DNA from: an uncultured Candidatus Nitrosopumilus sp.
GTDB taxonomy: Archaea > Thermoproteota > Nitrososphaeria > Nitrososphaerales > Nitrosopumilaceae
Assembly: GCA_951812655.1 (NCBI GenBank)
Contig: OX638319.1
Coordinates: 186,001 to 250,000, forward strand
Length of the DNA: 64,000 nucleotides
Direction of reading: 5' to 3'
Shown here: positions 25,023-34,306 of the stretch, piece after piece
Position numbering within the stretch: the stretch's first letter is position 1
How the letters are laid out: every line of letters starts with the position of its first letter
Notes under the pieces: model-generated
Databases searched by the model: none
Seen by the model: the letters and a program-made list of their open reading frames with translations, nothing else
What the model was told of the DNA's origin: nothing
Translations under genes and position numbers: made by a program

Positions 25023-26338
25023 CTGGTTTCATCCCCTCTGATGATCGTGATGACCTTTTTTTCGTCTGATTCAATTAGAAATGGTTCTGACCAAACTATT
25101 TCCCCGTTGGGAAAACTTGCTTGTGCCACATATGGTTCATTGGATGTAAATGTTGGTAGAACTTTTATCCAGTCTGTAAGTCCACGCTCATTTGTACTGT
25201 CTGAGTAAATCCATGTTTTTATATTCACATTATTTTGAGGTTCTTCCAAACCATTGACCACTCTAAATTGTATCTGGGACGATTCTGACATGTTGACTTC
25301 TTTTTTTATTACTTTGTTATTTGAAAAATAATGTTGAAATGCATCAATTATTCTTCCTTCGAGATATATCTCTGCAATGTAAGTGTGATTGGATGGCAAA
25401 GTCATCATGAAAAGATTTTCAATTGGAATTCTCTTCTCTTCATGAGTGTCTGTGGTGATTTTTTCAAAAACGCTGTCATAATTATCTTGAAATAGAACAA
25501 TTGTTAATGGTAAATTTTGCAAATCATTCTTTGAGTGTTGTTGGTAGGTCTCTATCGCTAGTGCTGCTTCCCCATCGCTAATCTTAACGGGAAAAATTTC
25601 TTGTATTTGACTTGTTACAAATGAATCCTCATTTGCATGCGTTAAAATTTTAATTGGCGTCTCTTTGAATGCCGTTTCAGTATTCAGCCAAAACTGTCCA
25701 TTGCTGTCTGAGATTACTTTACTTTGACTTATTCCTTCTATCTCAATTGTCATTTCTTTATATTTTACTTTTTCATGAAAAATGTCTGTAATTTCACCTG
25801 TGATTGAAATTTCCTGGATGTCTTTTTTATCGTTATAGCGTTGGTACGTGTCAAAGTTAACTATTGAGGGAAGGTTGCTGTCAATTTGAAATTTTTTTTG
25901 GACAATGTTGTTTTCCGGATTATCTCTTAGGTGAGACAAAGTATCGTGATAATTGATAATGACTGTAACTTCATACGTTCCTGGATTTGCGTTAAATGCG
26001 TATCCTGAAGAAATCACCTTCCCGTTTTCTAATCCTGGCAAAATATTCTCTAGTAAGCTAATTTGCACAATTTCTCCATTTACGATGTATGCGACTGTTA
26101 CTGCATCTGTCACATCTACTGTAGAGATGATGCCTGCATTGTATACTGACCCGTAAATTGTTACATTTTCTCCCTTCTTTGGGTGTTCTGGCTCGATCCA
26201 AATGTCATTTAATACTATGTCTGCAGAATTAATTTCTCCAAACAGATTAACTGATTCTGTCAATCCAAATGATGGGGAAATGGCAAATGAACACAAAATA
26301 CAAAATATCATAAGTATTCTAAGCGTGTTTGTTTGCAT
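25019..26338 (-). CDS. Exported CARDB-like surface protein, 439 aa
   Basis: A signal peptide (LRILMIFCILCSFAISPSFG) is followed by a CARDB-like domain (IVLNDIWIEPEHPKKGENVT) and beta modules that match the 514-residue protein at 22292 along most of its length, up to EPFLIESDEKKVITI. It lacks that protein's two C-terminal motifs. First gene of a two-gene unit with the 356-residue exported protein. Likely surface-located. Confidence 0.78.
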   Translation of the reverse strand: MQTNTLRILMIFCILCSFAISPSFGLTESVNLFGEINSADIVLNDIWIEPEHPKKGENVTIYGSVYNAGIISTVDVTDAVTVAYIVNGEIVQISLLENILPGLENGKVISSGYAFNANPGTYEVTVIINYHDTLSHLRDNPENNIVQKKFQIDSNLPSIVNFDTYQRYNDKKDIQEISITGEITDIFHEKVKYKEMTIEIEGISQSKVISDSNGQFWLNTETAFKETPIKILTHANEDSFVTSQIQEIFPVKISDGEAALAIETYQQHSKNDLQNLPLTIVLFQDNYDSVFEKITTDTHEEKRIPIENLFMMTLPSNHTYIAEIYLEGRIIDAFQHYFSNNKVIKKEVNMSESSQIQFRVVNGLEEPQNNVNIKTWIYSDSTNERGLTDWIKVLPTFTSNEPYVAQASFPNGEIVWSEPFLIESDEKKVITIIRGDETR

Positions 26339-26450
26339 CTTGATGTTCTAATACTCTAATGTTGAATTTATACTACACTTTTTGCAAAAAAATTATAATT
26401 TTGACATGTGAGATTCAACTATTTTTATAAATCTTTTAATTGTTAATGTT

Positions 26451-29400
26451 TTGATTGATGCCATGATTCTTAGGTATATTGTTATTGCTTTGATACTCGT
26501 TGTTGCTCTCTCCACATCTCTGTTTATATCCTATGAACTTCAGGTGTCTCCTAATTTACGTACACAGCACTTGTCTTTAGATGATGTTTTCTCTACATGT
26601 AATGAAATGGATCAACTCCTGCAATCTAATGGCTTGTCATATGAGCAAATGATTCGATTGCTGAACCTAAACGAAATTAACACCCATTTGAATTCTAAAG
26701 AAATTCAAATAGTTGAGCAATGCTTGCAAGGAAAGCTACCTGAACTTAGTTCGTATCTAATTCCACAAAAAATAGGTTTTCTGGAAGGGATTGGACTTCA
26801 TGATGCAAAAGGCATGGCAAAGATAATCACAATTGAAAAAAATACCTATTTGAGGTTAGAACATTTTGAAATCAGTTATGAGCCTAAGGTTGGCCAGAAT
26901 TTCCAAATACCTGAACTGCATGTGTATTTGAGTAAAAACAATTCTTTGACACCCGAGATTTACCTGGACAAGCTAAAAACTGGCTTGGGTGGTAAAAATT
27001 ACAAATTACCTGATGTGGATTTTAACACATATGGAACCGTGCTGCTATTTGACAAAATCACAAACGAGTCTTTTGCCAAAATCAGTTTAGGAAGTCCTTC
27101 TTATGTCTCAGACTTGTTTTATGGTTTTCTAGATAATTCAAAAAATGTGGATTATCCGAAGGCATCATCTCAGATTATCTTTGAACGATATGGATTCTTT
27201 GAGGGTATGGATGATTATGTTGCAAAAGGAATTGCAACTATTGATTATATTGAAGATGAGGGTGAATTAAAAATTTCAAATTTTGAGATCTCCCAGGGTG
27301 ATGATCTTAGGTTGTATCTTACGGATGATGGAATTGTTAAGAACAATGGCTATTGGACGTTTGATTCTTTTGGTAATGTGTACGTGAGCAGCGGTAACTC
27401 CGATGAGGTCCTCAGGTATGCCCCTGACGGGACGTTCAAGGACGTGTTTGTGAGGTCTGGCAGCGGCGGACTTTCGCTGCCCACCGGAATCACTTTCGGA
27501 CCTGACGGCAGCCTGTACGTGAGCAGCGGTAACTCCGATGAGGTCCTCAGGTATGCCCCTGACGGGACGTTCAAGGACGTGTTTGTGAGGTCTGGCAGCG
27601 GCGGGCTTGACGGTCCCAAGGATCTCATCTTCGGACCTGACGGCAGCCTGTACGTTAGTGGTAGCAACGATGTATTTCGTTTTGACGGGGAATCTGGCAA
27701 ATTCGTGGATGTTTTCGTTAGACATGGCAGCGGCGGACTTTCGCTGCCCACCGGAATCACTTTCGGACCTGACGGCAGCCTGTACGTGAGCAGCGGTAAC
27801 TCCGATGAGGTCCTCAGGTATGCCCCTGACGGGACGTTCAAGGACGTGTTTGTGAGGTCTGGCAGCGGCGGGCTTGACGGTCCCAAGGATCTCATCTTCG
27901 GACCTACTGAAAAGTATCTTTATGTTGCGAGTTTTCTAACTGATGAAATTCTTCGTTATGATGTTAATGGCGATTTTGTTGATAACATAATCAGCTCACA
28001 CAACGGTCAGATAACAAATCCAAAATATGCCCTGTTCGGACCTGACGGCAGCCTGTACGTTAGTGGTAGCAACGATGTATTTCGTTTTGACGGGGAATCT
28101 GGCAAATTCGTGGATGTTTTCGTTAGACATGGCAGCGGCGGACTTTCGCTGCCCACCGGAATCACTTTCGGACCTGACGGCAGCCTGTACGTGAGCAGCG
28201 GTAACTCCGATGAGGTCCTCAGGTATGCCCCTGACGGGACGTTCAAGGACGTGTTTGTGAGGTCTGGCAGCGGCGGGCTTGACGGTCCCAAGGATCTCAT
28301 CTTCGGACCTGACGGCAGCCTGTACGTGAGCAGCGGTAACTCCGATGAGGTCCTCAGGTATGCCCCTGACGGGACGTTCAAGGACGTGTTTGCGCATTCT
28401 GATGAAATCCATTCTCCAAATGGAATCACTTTCGGACCTGACGGCAGCCTGTACGTTGTCAGCAATTTATCCGATGAAATTCTTCGTTTTGACGGGGAAT
28501 CTGGCAAATTCAAGGACGTGTTTGCCAGCGGCGGCGGATTGTCTAATCCTTTTGATGTTTCTATAGGTGAGTTCGGTCTATTTTACGTGAGCAGCGGTAA
28601 CTCCGATGAGGTCCTCAGGTATGCCCCTGACGGGACGTTCAAGGACGTGTTTGCGCATTCTGATGAAATCCATTCTCCAAATGGAATCACTTTCGGACCT
28701 GACGGCAGCCTGTACGTTGTCAGTAATACAAACGCTGAAATTTTAAAAATCAACGATACACCTGATGGTTTGTCTTCCATCGAGAAATTCGTCTTTGATG
28801 CATCTTCAGCGTTGTATCAACCAAAACATATTGAGATGTATGATGGAAAAGTTTGTGTTAGCAGTTATCTGACAAATGATATTTTTTGTTATGATGAAGA
28901 TACAGGACAAAGTTTAGGAAAACTCACGGTGTCTTTTGATCGTACTCTTATCAGTAGAGAAAATTCTATCGCTGGTCCTGATGGCGAAATATACGTATCT
29001 GATAATCTTAGAAATGAAATTTTAAGATATGATGGCGTTACAGGTCTTTTTTCTGATGTTGTTATTAATACTGAAAATGATCAATTGCGTAGTCCATCAT
29101 ACCTCACGTTTGGTCCCGACGGTAATCTATACGTGAGCAGTGATAATAAAATTTTTAGATTTAATGGGATTACTGGTGATTTTATAGATGTATTTGTGTC
29201 CCAAAACAAGGCTGGGATAAATAATCCTCAGGGCATTGCCATTGATGATGATTTTATTTATGTAAGCAGCTATGACAATAATCGCGTTTTACGGTATAAT
29301 TCTGTAAATGGAATGTTTGTGGACGAATTCGTCAAAAGTAGAGACCATGAATTACTTAGACCTACGGGGAGTCTGCTTGATCAAAACGGTAATTTGTATG

Positions 29401-32330
29401 TCGCAAGCTCGGGTTCGAATAAAATCCTACAATATGAAACCCCGTCTGGTAAATTTCTAAATGAAATCATCTTGCAAAATTCTCCTCATGGGTTGGCATT
29501 AAATGATGACTTTCTTTTCGTTAGCCTGTTTGATTCAGATGAGGTATTATCATATGATCTGAAATCCCTTCAGTTTTCTTCACTGATTTCTGGGTTTGAT
29601 GGACTTGATGGTCCAGAGGGATTGGTTTTTGATCATGTAAACGACATTCTCTACGTGAGTAGTAGTCTGAACAACAAAATCCTGGCATATGATGTAAAAC
29701 TAGGAGTGGCATATGATGTGAAAGTAAGTTCTGGTGACGGGTTATTGCAAAAGCCTCATGGCTTGACTATGGATGACGGTATGTTGTTCATATCTAATAA
29801 CAATAACAATGAAATTCTAAAGTATGATCCCCAAGTAAATGAAATGCAGAGTTTTGTCCATGACACTGGCGAATTGATTAGGCCTGGAGGGATCACATTC
29901 GGCCCCAGCTCCAATCTTTTCATGATCAACGAAAACGATAATCTGATTTATGAATATGACGTATCTATGGGTCAATTGCTGGGGGTTTTTACCGATTCAT
30001 CTGATTCGATGAATGCCGGCTTGTCTGATGTTGGATTGCGCAGCATCATTTTCACAAAGGATGGCAAGTATCTTTTTGCAAGTGATCCATCTGCAAATAA
30101 AATTTTGGCATATGATGTTGCTAGGAATGCATATCTTGATAGCTTTTTTCTAGACGATGTTGATCTTAACTATCCCACAGATCTGACTTTGGCACCTGAT
30201 GCCAAATCTGTTTTTGTAATAAATTACGGTGACAACACAATTTCTAGTTTTACAGTTTCAGGAAATTTTAATGGGGTTTTTGCAAATCCTGGTAAAGATG
30301 GAATGACCGAATTACGGGAAATTCGATTCGGTCATGACGGAAATCTGTATGTTATGGGTGGTACTTACGGTGATATTTTTAAGTATGATGGGGATACCGG
30401 GGAGTTTTTGGGAATTTATGATGATGGCGGCACTTATCTTGGAAAAATTAATGAAAATACGCTAGGATCTAAGTACGCGTTTAATGAGGTTGATACTAGA
30501 CAAAATAACGTTGTAATGCTGTATGATCATTTTTTGGAACGTCCGTATGCCAAGATTGTCCTATATGATTCAATGGGTATCATGACTCCTCTGAATAAGG
30601 CCTGGAATTCACTTGTATCTAACTTTGTTGTGATTTCTGAACCTAAATTGAAATCTCAAGAAATAATTAAAAATACTGGATTTTTCGTGGGTCTGAATGA
30701 TGTGACTGCGTATGGCCAAGTAATTACTAAAAGTGTCGATTTGACATCGATGATTACGATAGAAAACTTTTCATTTGATTATGACGAAAATGAATACGTT
30801 TCAACGCTAAAATCTAACAATGTTTTTCAGACTGGGCCTAATCTCATTGCATGCCTGGTCTCCGCTTCATCTGATCTTGTATGTGATGATTCGAAAAATT
30901 CTATTGAATTGGGTAAACTGAATGTTAATGCTGGTGACAACAGATACTTTGTACATAATGTTGACATTGAAAAATATCCTGTAATTGTAATCTATGACAA
31001 AACTACTGAAAAATCATTTGCAAACATTCCTTTGAGGGACTATGGGATAATGCGTATATCTGGAGAATCTTTTACTGATTGGCTTTACCATGACTTTGCT
31101 ATAATTCCAATGGTTTCTATAATCATAATGATATTTCCAATCTTTTTTGATTACACTCGCGGAGCATTCAAAATAATCTTTTTCAGTATCTATTTTATTT
31201 TTGGCAACAAGAAAAAATTACACGATGTACTCATGTCCAACAAAAAAATCACCATTATGATACCTGCACATGATGAAGAAGTGGGAATAAAGGAATCGAT
31301 AGAATCTGCTCTGGCAACAGATTATCCGAATAAAGAAATCATTGTAATTGATGATGGTTCCACAGACAATACTTGGATAATTGCAAATTCCTTTGCTGAG
31401 AAAGGACTGATCAAATTAATTCACCGTGATGCCCCTATGCCTCCTGCAAAAAGCTCAAAGGCTTCTGCATTGAATCATGGGATTAACTATGCTACTGGTG
31501 ACTATGTGTTATGTATGGATGGTGACACGCTTTTGGATAAGGATGCGCTAAAAAACTCGTCCAAGTATTTTGATGATGAACAGTTTGTCGCATTTTCCGG
31601 AAATGTGAAGATCAAGGCTGGTGATGGCGGTGTCGATAACCTCTTGACGCGTTTACAAAAATATGAGTACATGGTTGCCATTGAGCTTGGGAGGCGTTTC
31701 ACATCTGTATTTCAGATACTCTTTGTTATATCTGGAGCCTTTGGAATTTTCAAAAAAGATCTAATCAAAGATGTTCACACATTTGACAAGGATACGCTCA
31801 CTGAGGATTTTGATTTAACTCTAAAATTCAGAAAAACCCGTGGAAAAATTCGTTTCGTTCCTGACTCTATAGCTTACACCTACTGTCCTTCTAGCTGGTC
31901 CGAATGGAAAACACAAAGAAATCGTTGGGCATACGGTCAATTCCAAACTCTGTCAAAAAACAAAAATCTCCTTTCGTCTAAATTCCCATTAAAAGACAAG
32001 GTCTCTTTCGTTGACATGTTTGTCTTGGATGTGATCATTAGCCTACTTTTCCCGATTGGACTGACCGTCTTGGGGATAATTTCTGTCATTATGATCATGG
32101 GGGATAATCTGCATGTTCTGGTTTATCCACTGGCGCTGATAATGTCGATATTTTTGATATTGGAAGTGATCATCTTTTCGTTTGCATCGCTGTACTCTGG
32201 TAAATCTAGTGCTCTCAAACTGATTTATCTTGTGCCCTTGATGACTTTCTTTTATAGACCTTATCTGAAAATGATCAATGTTCGAGGTCATCTTAGGGCG
32301 TACTTCAAGAAAAACGCTTCATGGGATTGA
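26451..32330 (+). CDS. Giant membrane protein: DM13-like domains, 23-blade NHL array and GT2 synthase
   Basis: A 1,959-residue protein. Residues 5-28 are a membrane anchor; about 107-212 is a DM13-like domain (GFLEGIGL..., ELHVYLSK..., AKISL). A second DM13-like domain starts near 253 (GFFEGMDD) and breaks at YLTDDG near 290. About 1,030 residues of NHL-like blades follow (I count 23), then the rest of that domain (YLGKINENTLGSKYAF, about 1325-1373). A third DM13-like domain is at 1410-1531. Then membrane helices (1543-1583), a family 2 glycosyltransferase (KITIMIPAHDEE, MDGDT, TEDFDLTLKF, QRNRW; about 1597-1825) and C-terminal helices. The GT motifs are those of processive synthases of the cellulose, chitin or hyaluronan type. 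Start TTG, or ATG 26463; TTTTTATAAATC lies upstream. Product and partners unknown. Confidence 0.88.
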   Translation: MIDAMILRYIVIALILVVALSTSLFISYELQVSPNLRTQHLSLDDVFSTCNEMDQLLQSNGLSYEQMIRLLNLNEINTHLNSKEIQIVEQCLQGKLPELSSYLIPQKIGFLEGIGLHDAKGMAKIITIEKNTYLRLEHFEISYEPKVGQNFQIPELHVYLSKNNSLTPEIYLDKLKTGLGGKNYKLPDVDFNTYGTVLLFDKITNESFAKISLGSPSYVSDLFYGFLDNSKNVDYPKASSQIIFERYGFFEGMDDYVAKGIATIDYIEDEGELKISNFEISQGDDLRLYLTDDGIVKNNGYWTFDSFGNVYVSSGNSDEVLRYAPDGTFKDVFVRSGSGGLSLPTGITFGPDGSLYVSSGNSDEVLRYAPDGTFKDVFVRSGSGGLDGPKDLIFGPDGSLYVSGSNDVFRFDGESGKFVDVFVRHGSGGLSLPTGITFGPDGSLYVSSGNSDEVLRYAPDGTFKDVFVRSGSGGLDGPKDLIFGPTEKYLYVASFLTDEILRYDVNGDFVDNIISSHNGQITNPKYALFGPDGSLYVSGSNDVFRFDGESGKFVDVFVRHGSGGLSLPTGITFGPDGSLYVSSGNSDEVLRYAPDGTFKDVFVRSGSGGLDGPKDLIFGPDGSLYVSSGNSDEVLRYAPDGTFKDVFAHSDEIHSPNGITFGPDGSLYVVSNLSDEILRFDGESGKFKDVFASGGGLSNPFDVSIGEFGLFYVSSGNSDEVLRYAPDGTFKDVFAHSDEIHSPNGITFGPDGSLYVVSNTNAEILKINDTPDGLSSIEKFVFDASSALYQPKHIEMYDGKVCVSSYLTNDIFCYDEDTGQSLGKLTVSFDRTLISRENSIAGPDGEIYVSDNLRNEILRYDGVTGLFSDVVINTENDQLRSPSYLTFGPDGNLYVSSDNKIFRFNGITGDFIDVFVSQNKAGINNPQGIAIDDDFIYVSSYDNNRVLRYNSVNGMFVDEFVKSRDHELLRPTGSLLDQNGNLYVASSGSNKILQYETPSGKFLNEIILQNSPHGLALNDDFLFVSLFDSDEVLSYDLKSLQFSSLISGFDGLDGPEGLVFDHVNDILYVSSSLNNKILAYDVKLGVAYDVKVSSGDGLLQKPHGLTMDDGMLFISNNNNNEILKYDPQVNEMQSFVHDTGELIRPGGITFGPSSNLFMINENDNLIYEYDVSMGQLLGVFTDSSDSMNAGLSDVGLRSIIFTKDGKYLFASDPSANKILAYDVARNAYLDSFFLDDVDLNYPTDLTLAPDAKSVFVINYGDNTISSFTVSGNFNGVFANPGKDGMTELREIRFGHDGNLYVMGGTYGDIFKYDGDTGEFLGIYDDGGTYLGKINENTLGSKYAFNEVDTRQNNVVMLYDHFLERPYAKIVLYDSMGIMTPLNKAWNSLVSNFVVISEPKLKSQEIIKNTGFFVGLNDVTAYGQVITKSVDLTSMITIENFSFDYDENEYVSTLKSNNVFQTGPNLIACLVSASSDLVCDDSKNSIELGKLNVNAGDNRYFVHNVDIEKYPVIVIYDKTTEKSFANIPLRDYGIMRISGESFTDWLYHDFAIIPMVSIIIMIFPIFFDYTRGAFKIIFFSIYFIFGNKKKLHDVLMSNKKITIMIPAHDEEVGIKESIESALATDYPNKEIIVIDDGSTDNTWIIANSFAEKGLIKLIHRDAPMPPAKSSKASALNHGINYATGDYVLCMDGDTLLDKDALKNSSKYFDDEQFVAFSGNVKIKAGDGGVDNLLTRLQKYEYMVAIELGRRFTSVFQILFVISGAFGIFKKDLIKDVHTFDKDTLTEDFDLTLKFRKTRGKIRFVPDSIAYTYCPSSWSEWKTQRNRWAYGQFQTLSKNKNLLSSKFPLKDKVSFVDMFVLDVIISLLFPIGLTVLGIISVIMIMGDNLHVLVYPLALIMSIFLILEVIIFSFASLYSGKSSALKLIYLVPLMTFFYRPYLKMINVRGHLRAYFKKNASWD
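27381..28722. repeat. Homogenised NHL-blade coding repeats
   Basis: Blade units of about 132-135 bp are reused as identical DNA cassettes. The segment encoding YVSSGNSDEVLRYAPDGTF appears six times. A longer block, 27630-27905, recurs exactly at 28035-28310 (276 bp) around a unique blade. These cassettes are GC-rich against AT-rich blades downstream in the same gene. Confidence 0.95.
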
Positions 32331-32343
32331 CTGTGTTTAAATT

Positions 32344-33369
32344 TTATTTTTGAATTTTATACAATTTGCTCTTTTTCCATAATGCCATTACGTCGATGAA
32401 ACTATTTCCACAACTAAGGCATGAAAACTTGAACAACGGTCGGTCAAATCTTTCATTACAGCTGGAGCAAATGTGGTATCCTGCAAATTCTCTATAGTCA
32501 GTACCTACTGAGCCTATTTGCTTGTTACATTTGGGGCATGTCTTGTAGTCTGAACCTTTCACATAAATCTCCCCGCAATCGTAATGCTCTACAAGATCTT
32601 TTTGTTGGAAGTTGGTACCTCCACATTGTGGGCATTCAGATGTGTATGTGATGTTTGTCGAATTGCATTGACTACATGCTGCTTCGGATATTTCTTTATG
32701 TGGGGTGATTAATTTACGACTCAATGCATTATTGAATATTTTTTCCGCTCTGGTTCTCTCTATATTGTAAATATCTTTGAACTTTGTAAATGTAATTTGG
32801 TTATGTGATAGTAGTAGTGATTCTAGTTCTGTCGCCGGCACTTCTTTTGGTTCTGTCGCCGGCACTTCTTTTGGTTCTGTGATTATTGCTTTTGTCCTTG
32901 ATTCGGACTCTTCATCTTCGTTTGTTTGTTGGAAACATTTTTTGAAGTCTTCTAAGATGAAAGGCTTGTGTAGAGTTGATGTGATGCCTATGTCAAATAA
33001 TTTTAGTATTTCTGGATTGTCTCTCTCTTTTGCAGATGAGATTATCGCCTTTGCATTGGGTTGAATTTCTAGTATTTCTTTGATTATTTTTTTAAGATTT
33101 TTGTTTGAACCACTGTCTATGATAATTGGTGTGTTTATGTCATTGCTTATGAAATGTGAAAAAATCTGAATTCCTTCTTTTGCTTCTTTACATATCTGAA
33201 TGTTTTCAAAACCTACCTTGACGAGAAACTTACGCATCATAATTGAAATTGTGCTGTTTGGTTCTATGACCACTATGTCAGTTTTTGAAATTGGCAGATC
33301 TGATAGTTGCTCGATTTGAAGTAGATCTATATTCTCTTGCTTGTTTTTTTCGATAACATTTATTGACAT
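32344..33369 (-). CDS. Receiver-like protein with winged-helix and zinc-ribbon output
   Basis: A 341-residue protein. Residues about 29-150 resemble a receiver domain with Asp in PIIIDSG, Ser in AIISSAKE and Lys in LHKPF; the acidic pocket has Glu (VVIEPN). A linker holds a tandem EPKEVPAT repeat of 24 bp per unit, then a helical DNA-binding-like segment (LSHNQITFTKFKDIYNIERT). The C-terminal 110 residues carry about six CxxC knuckles (CSQC, CPQC, CPKC, CSSC, CLSC), as in thaumarchaeal cysteine-rich output modules such as TackOD1. Probably a signalling protein with a DNA- or protein-binding output. Confidence 0.75.
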   Translation of the reverse strand: MSINVIEKNKQENIDLLQIEQLSDLPISKTDIVVIEPNSTISIMMRKFLVKVGFENIQICKEAKEGIQIFSHFISNDINTPIIIDSGSNKNLKKIIKEILEIQPNAKAIISSAKERDNPEILKLFDIGITSTLHKPFILEDFKKCFQQTNEDEESESRTKAIITEPKEVPATEPKEVPATELESLLLSHNQITFTKFKDIYNIERTRAEKIFNNALSRKLITPHKEISEAACSQCNSTNITYTSECPQCGGTNFQQKDLVEHYDCGEIYVKGSDYKTCPKCNKQIGSVGTDYREFAGYHICSSCNERFDRPLFKFSCLSCGNSFIDVMALWKKSKLYKIQK

Positions 33370-33479
33370 TTTCTCTTCTTGCTAATTCCAGATCACTCTA
33401 GTTTAAATATTTCATTAAACCTGATAATGGCTGTTATATGTGAGGATTTTACTGTGATATTTACAATTAAATTTACACG

Positions 33480-34220
33480 TTACTGATATTTGTGATATGG
33501 TTGAATATTTTCCAATTCGTAGTTTCCGCCTTCCTTTAACTCCATACGTGTATTTGTGGCTGATTTAAAAAGTTCTTTTGAAACCGTTGTTATTTCATCA
33601 TATGACTTGATGATGTGCTGGGTAGCTGTGGATACATTGTCTATGATCTTTTCGGTTTCACTTATGCTATTCAGCGTGTATATTTTTAATCTGTTAAAAT
33701 CACTTGTGGCAATTTCTAGTTTTTTTGATGTGATTTCTTCTATTTTCTTTGTCACGTTGAGATTACTTTGTGCTTTTTCTGCTTCTGAAGTGATCTTAAC
33801 AAGATTGTTTACTAAGTCATTTTGTGATTGTTCCAGATATTTGTGATCTAGACTTTGTCCTATTTCTTTTATTTTTTCTATTGCAATATTGATTTTGTTG
33901 ACTTCTATTTTTAATTCTGATACCTTTTGATTGTCTAACTCCTCCTTTCTTCTAGTTTCTTCTAGTTTTTCTTCTAGTTTTTCCATCTCATCTTTTTTTC
34001 TAGATAGTCTTATTTTCATTTCCTCTGTTGAAAGCTTCATTTCATGTGTGATATTGTGTGCATTCTCCATTGCCTTCGCCGTCTCATCTATTCTTCTTTT
34101 CATCTTTTCAATAGATGTGATGATCTCCGATGAGCTACTCCGATGAGCTACATGCGTGATTTCGTCTTCAATAATCGTGTTTGATATCGTCTCTACTTGT
34201 TCTCTTTGTTGTAGAGCCAT
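33480..34220 (-). CDS. Long coiled-coil protein, 246 aa
   Basis: Almost entirely heptad-patterned, with a strongly charged centre (DEMEKLEEKLEETRRKEEL) and a C-terminal half resembling the helical hairpins of signalling or chromosome-associated coiled coils. No membrane segment or enzymatic domain. It sits between the receiver/zinc-ribbon gene and the second fbp copy, all on the minus strand. A short duplication, GATGAGCTACTCC, lies near its 5' end. Function unknown. Confidence 0.7.
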   Translation of the reverse strand: MALQQREQVETISNTIIEDEITHVAHRSSSSEIITSIEKMKRRIDETAKAMENAHNITHEMKLSTEEMKIRLSRKKDEMEKLEEKLEETRRKEELDNQKVSELKIEVNKINIAIEKIKEIGQSLDHKYLEQSQNDLVNNLVKITSEAEKAQSNLNVTKKIEEITSKKLEIATSDFNRLKIYTLNSISETEKIIDNVSTATQHIIKSYDEITTVSKELFKSATNTRMELKEGGNYELENIQPYHKYQ

Positions 34221-34306
34221 TGATGAAATAATGGTTTTTAACTAATATGTGCTTTTCTGAATTATTTTGACACGCTAGAAAAAATATGTGCTTTTTTTGC
34301 AACTAT

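Noticed and set aside
27276-28513. Minus-strand ORFs of 138-181 codons over the NHL repeats
   Set aside because: They mirror the repeated blade cassettes and have no independent features.
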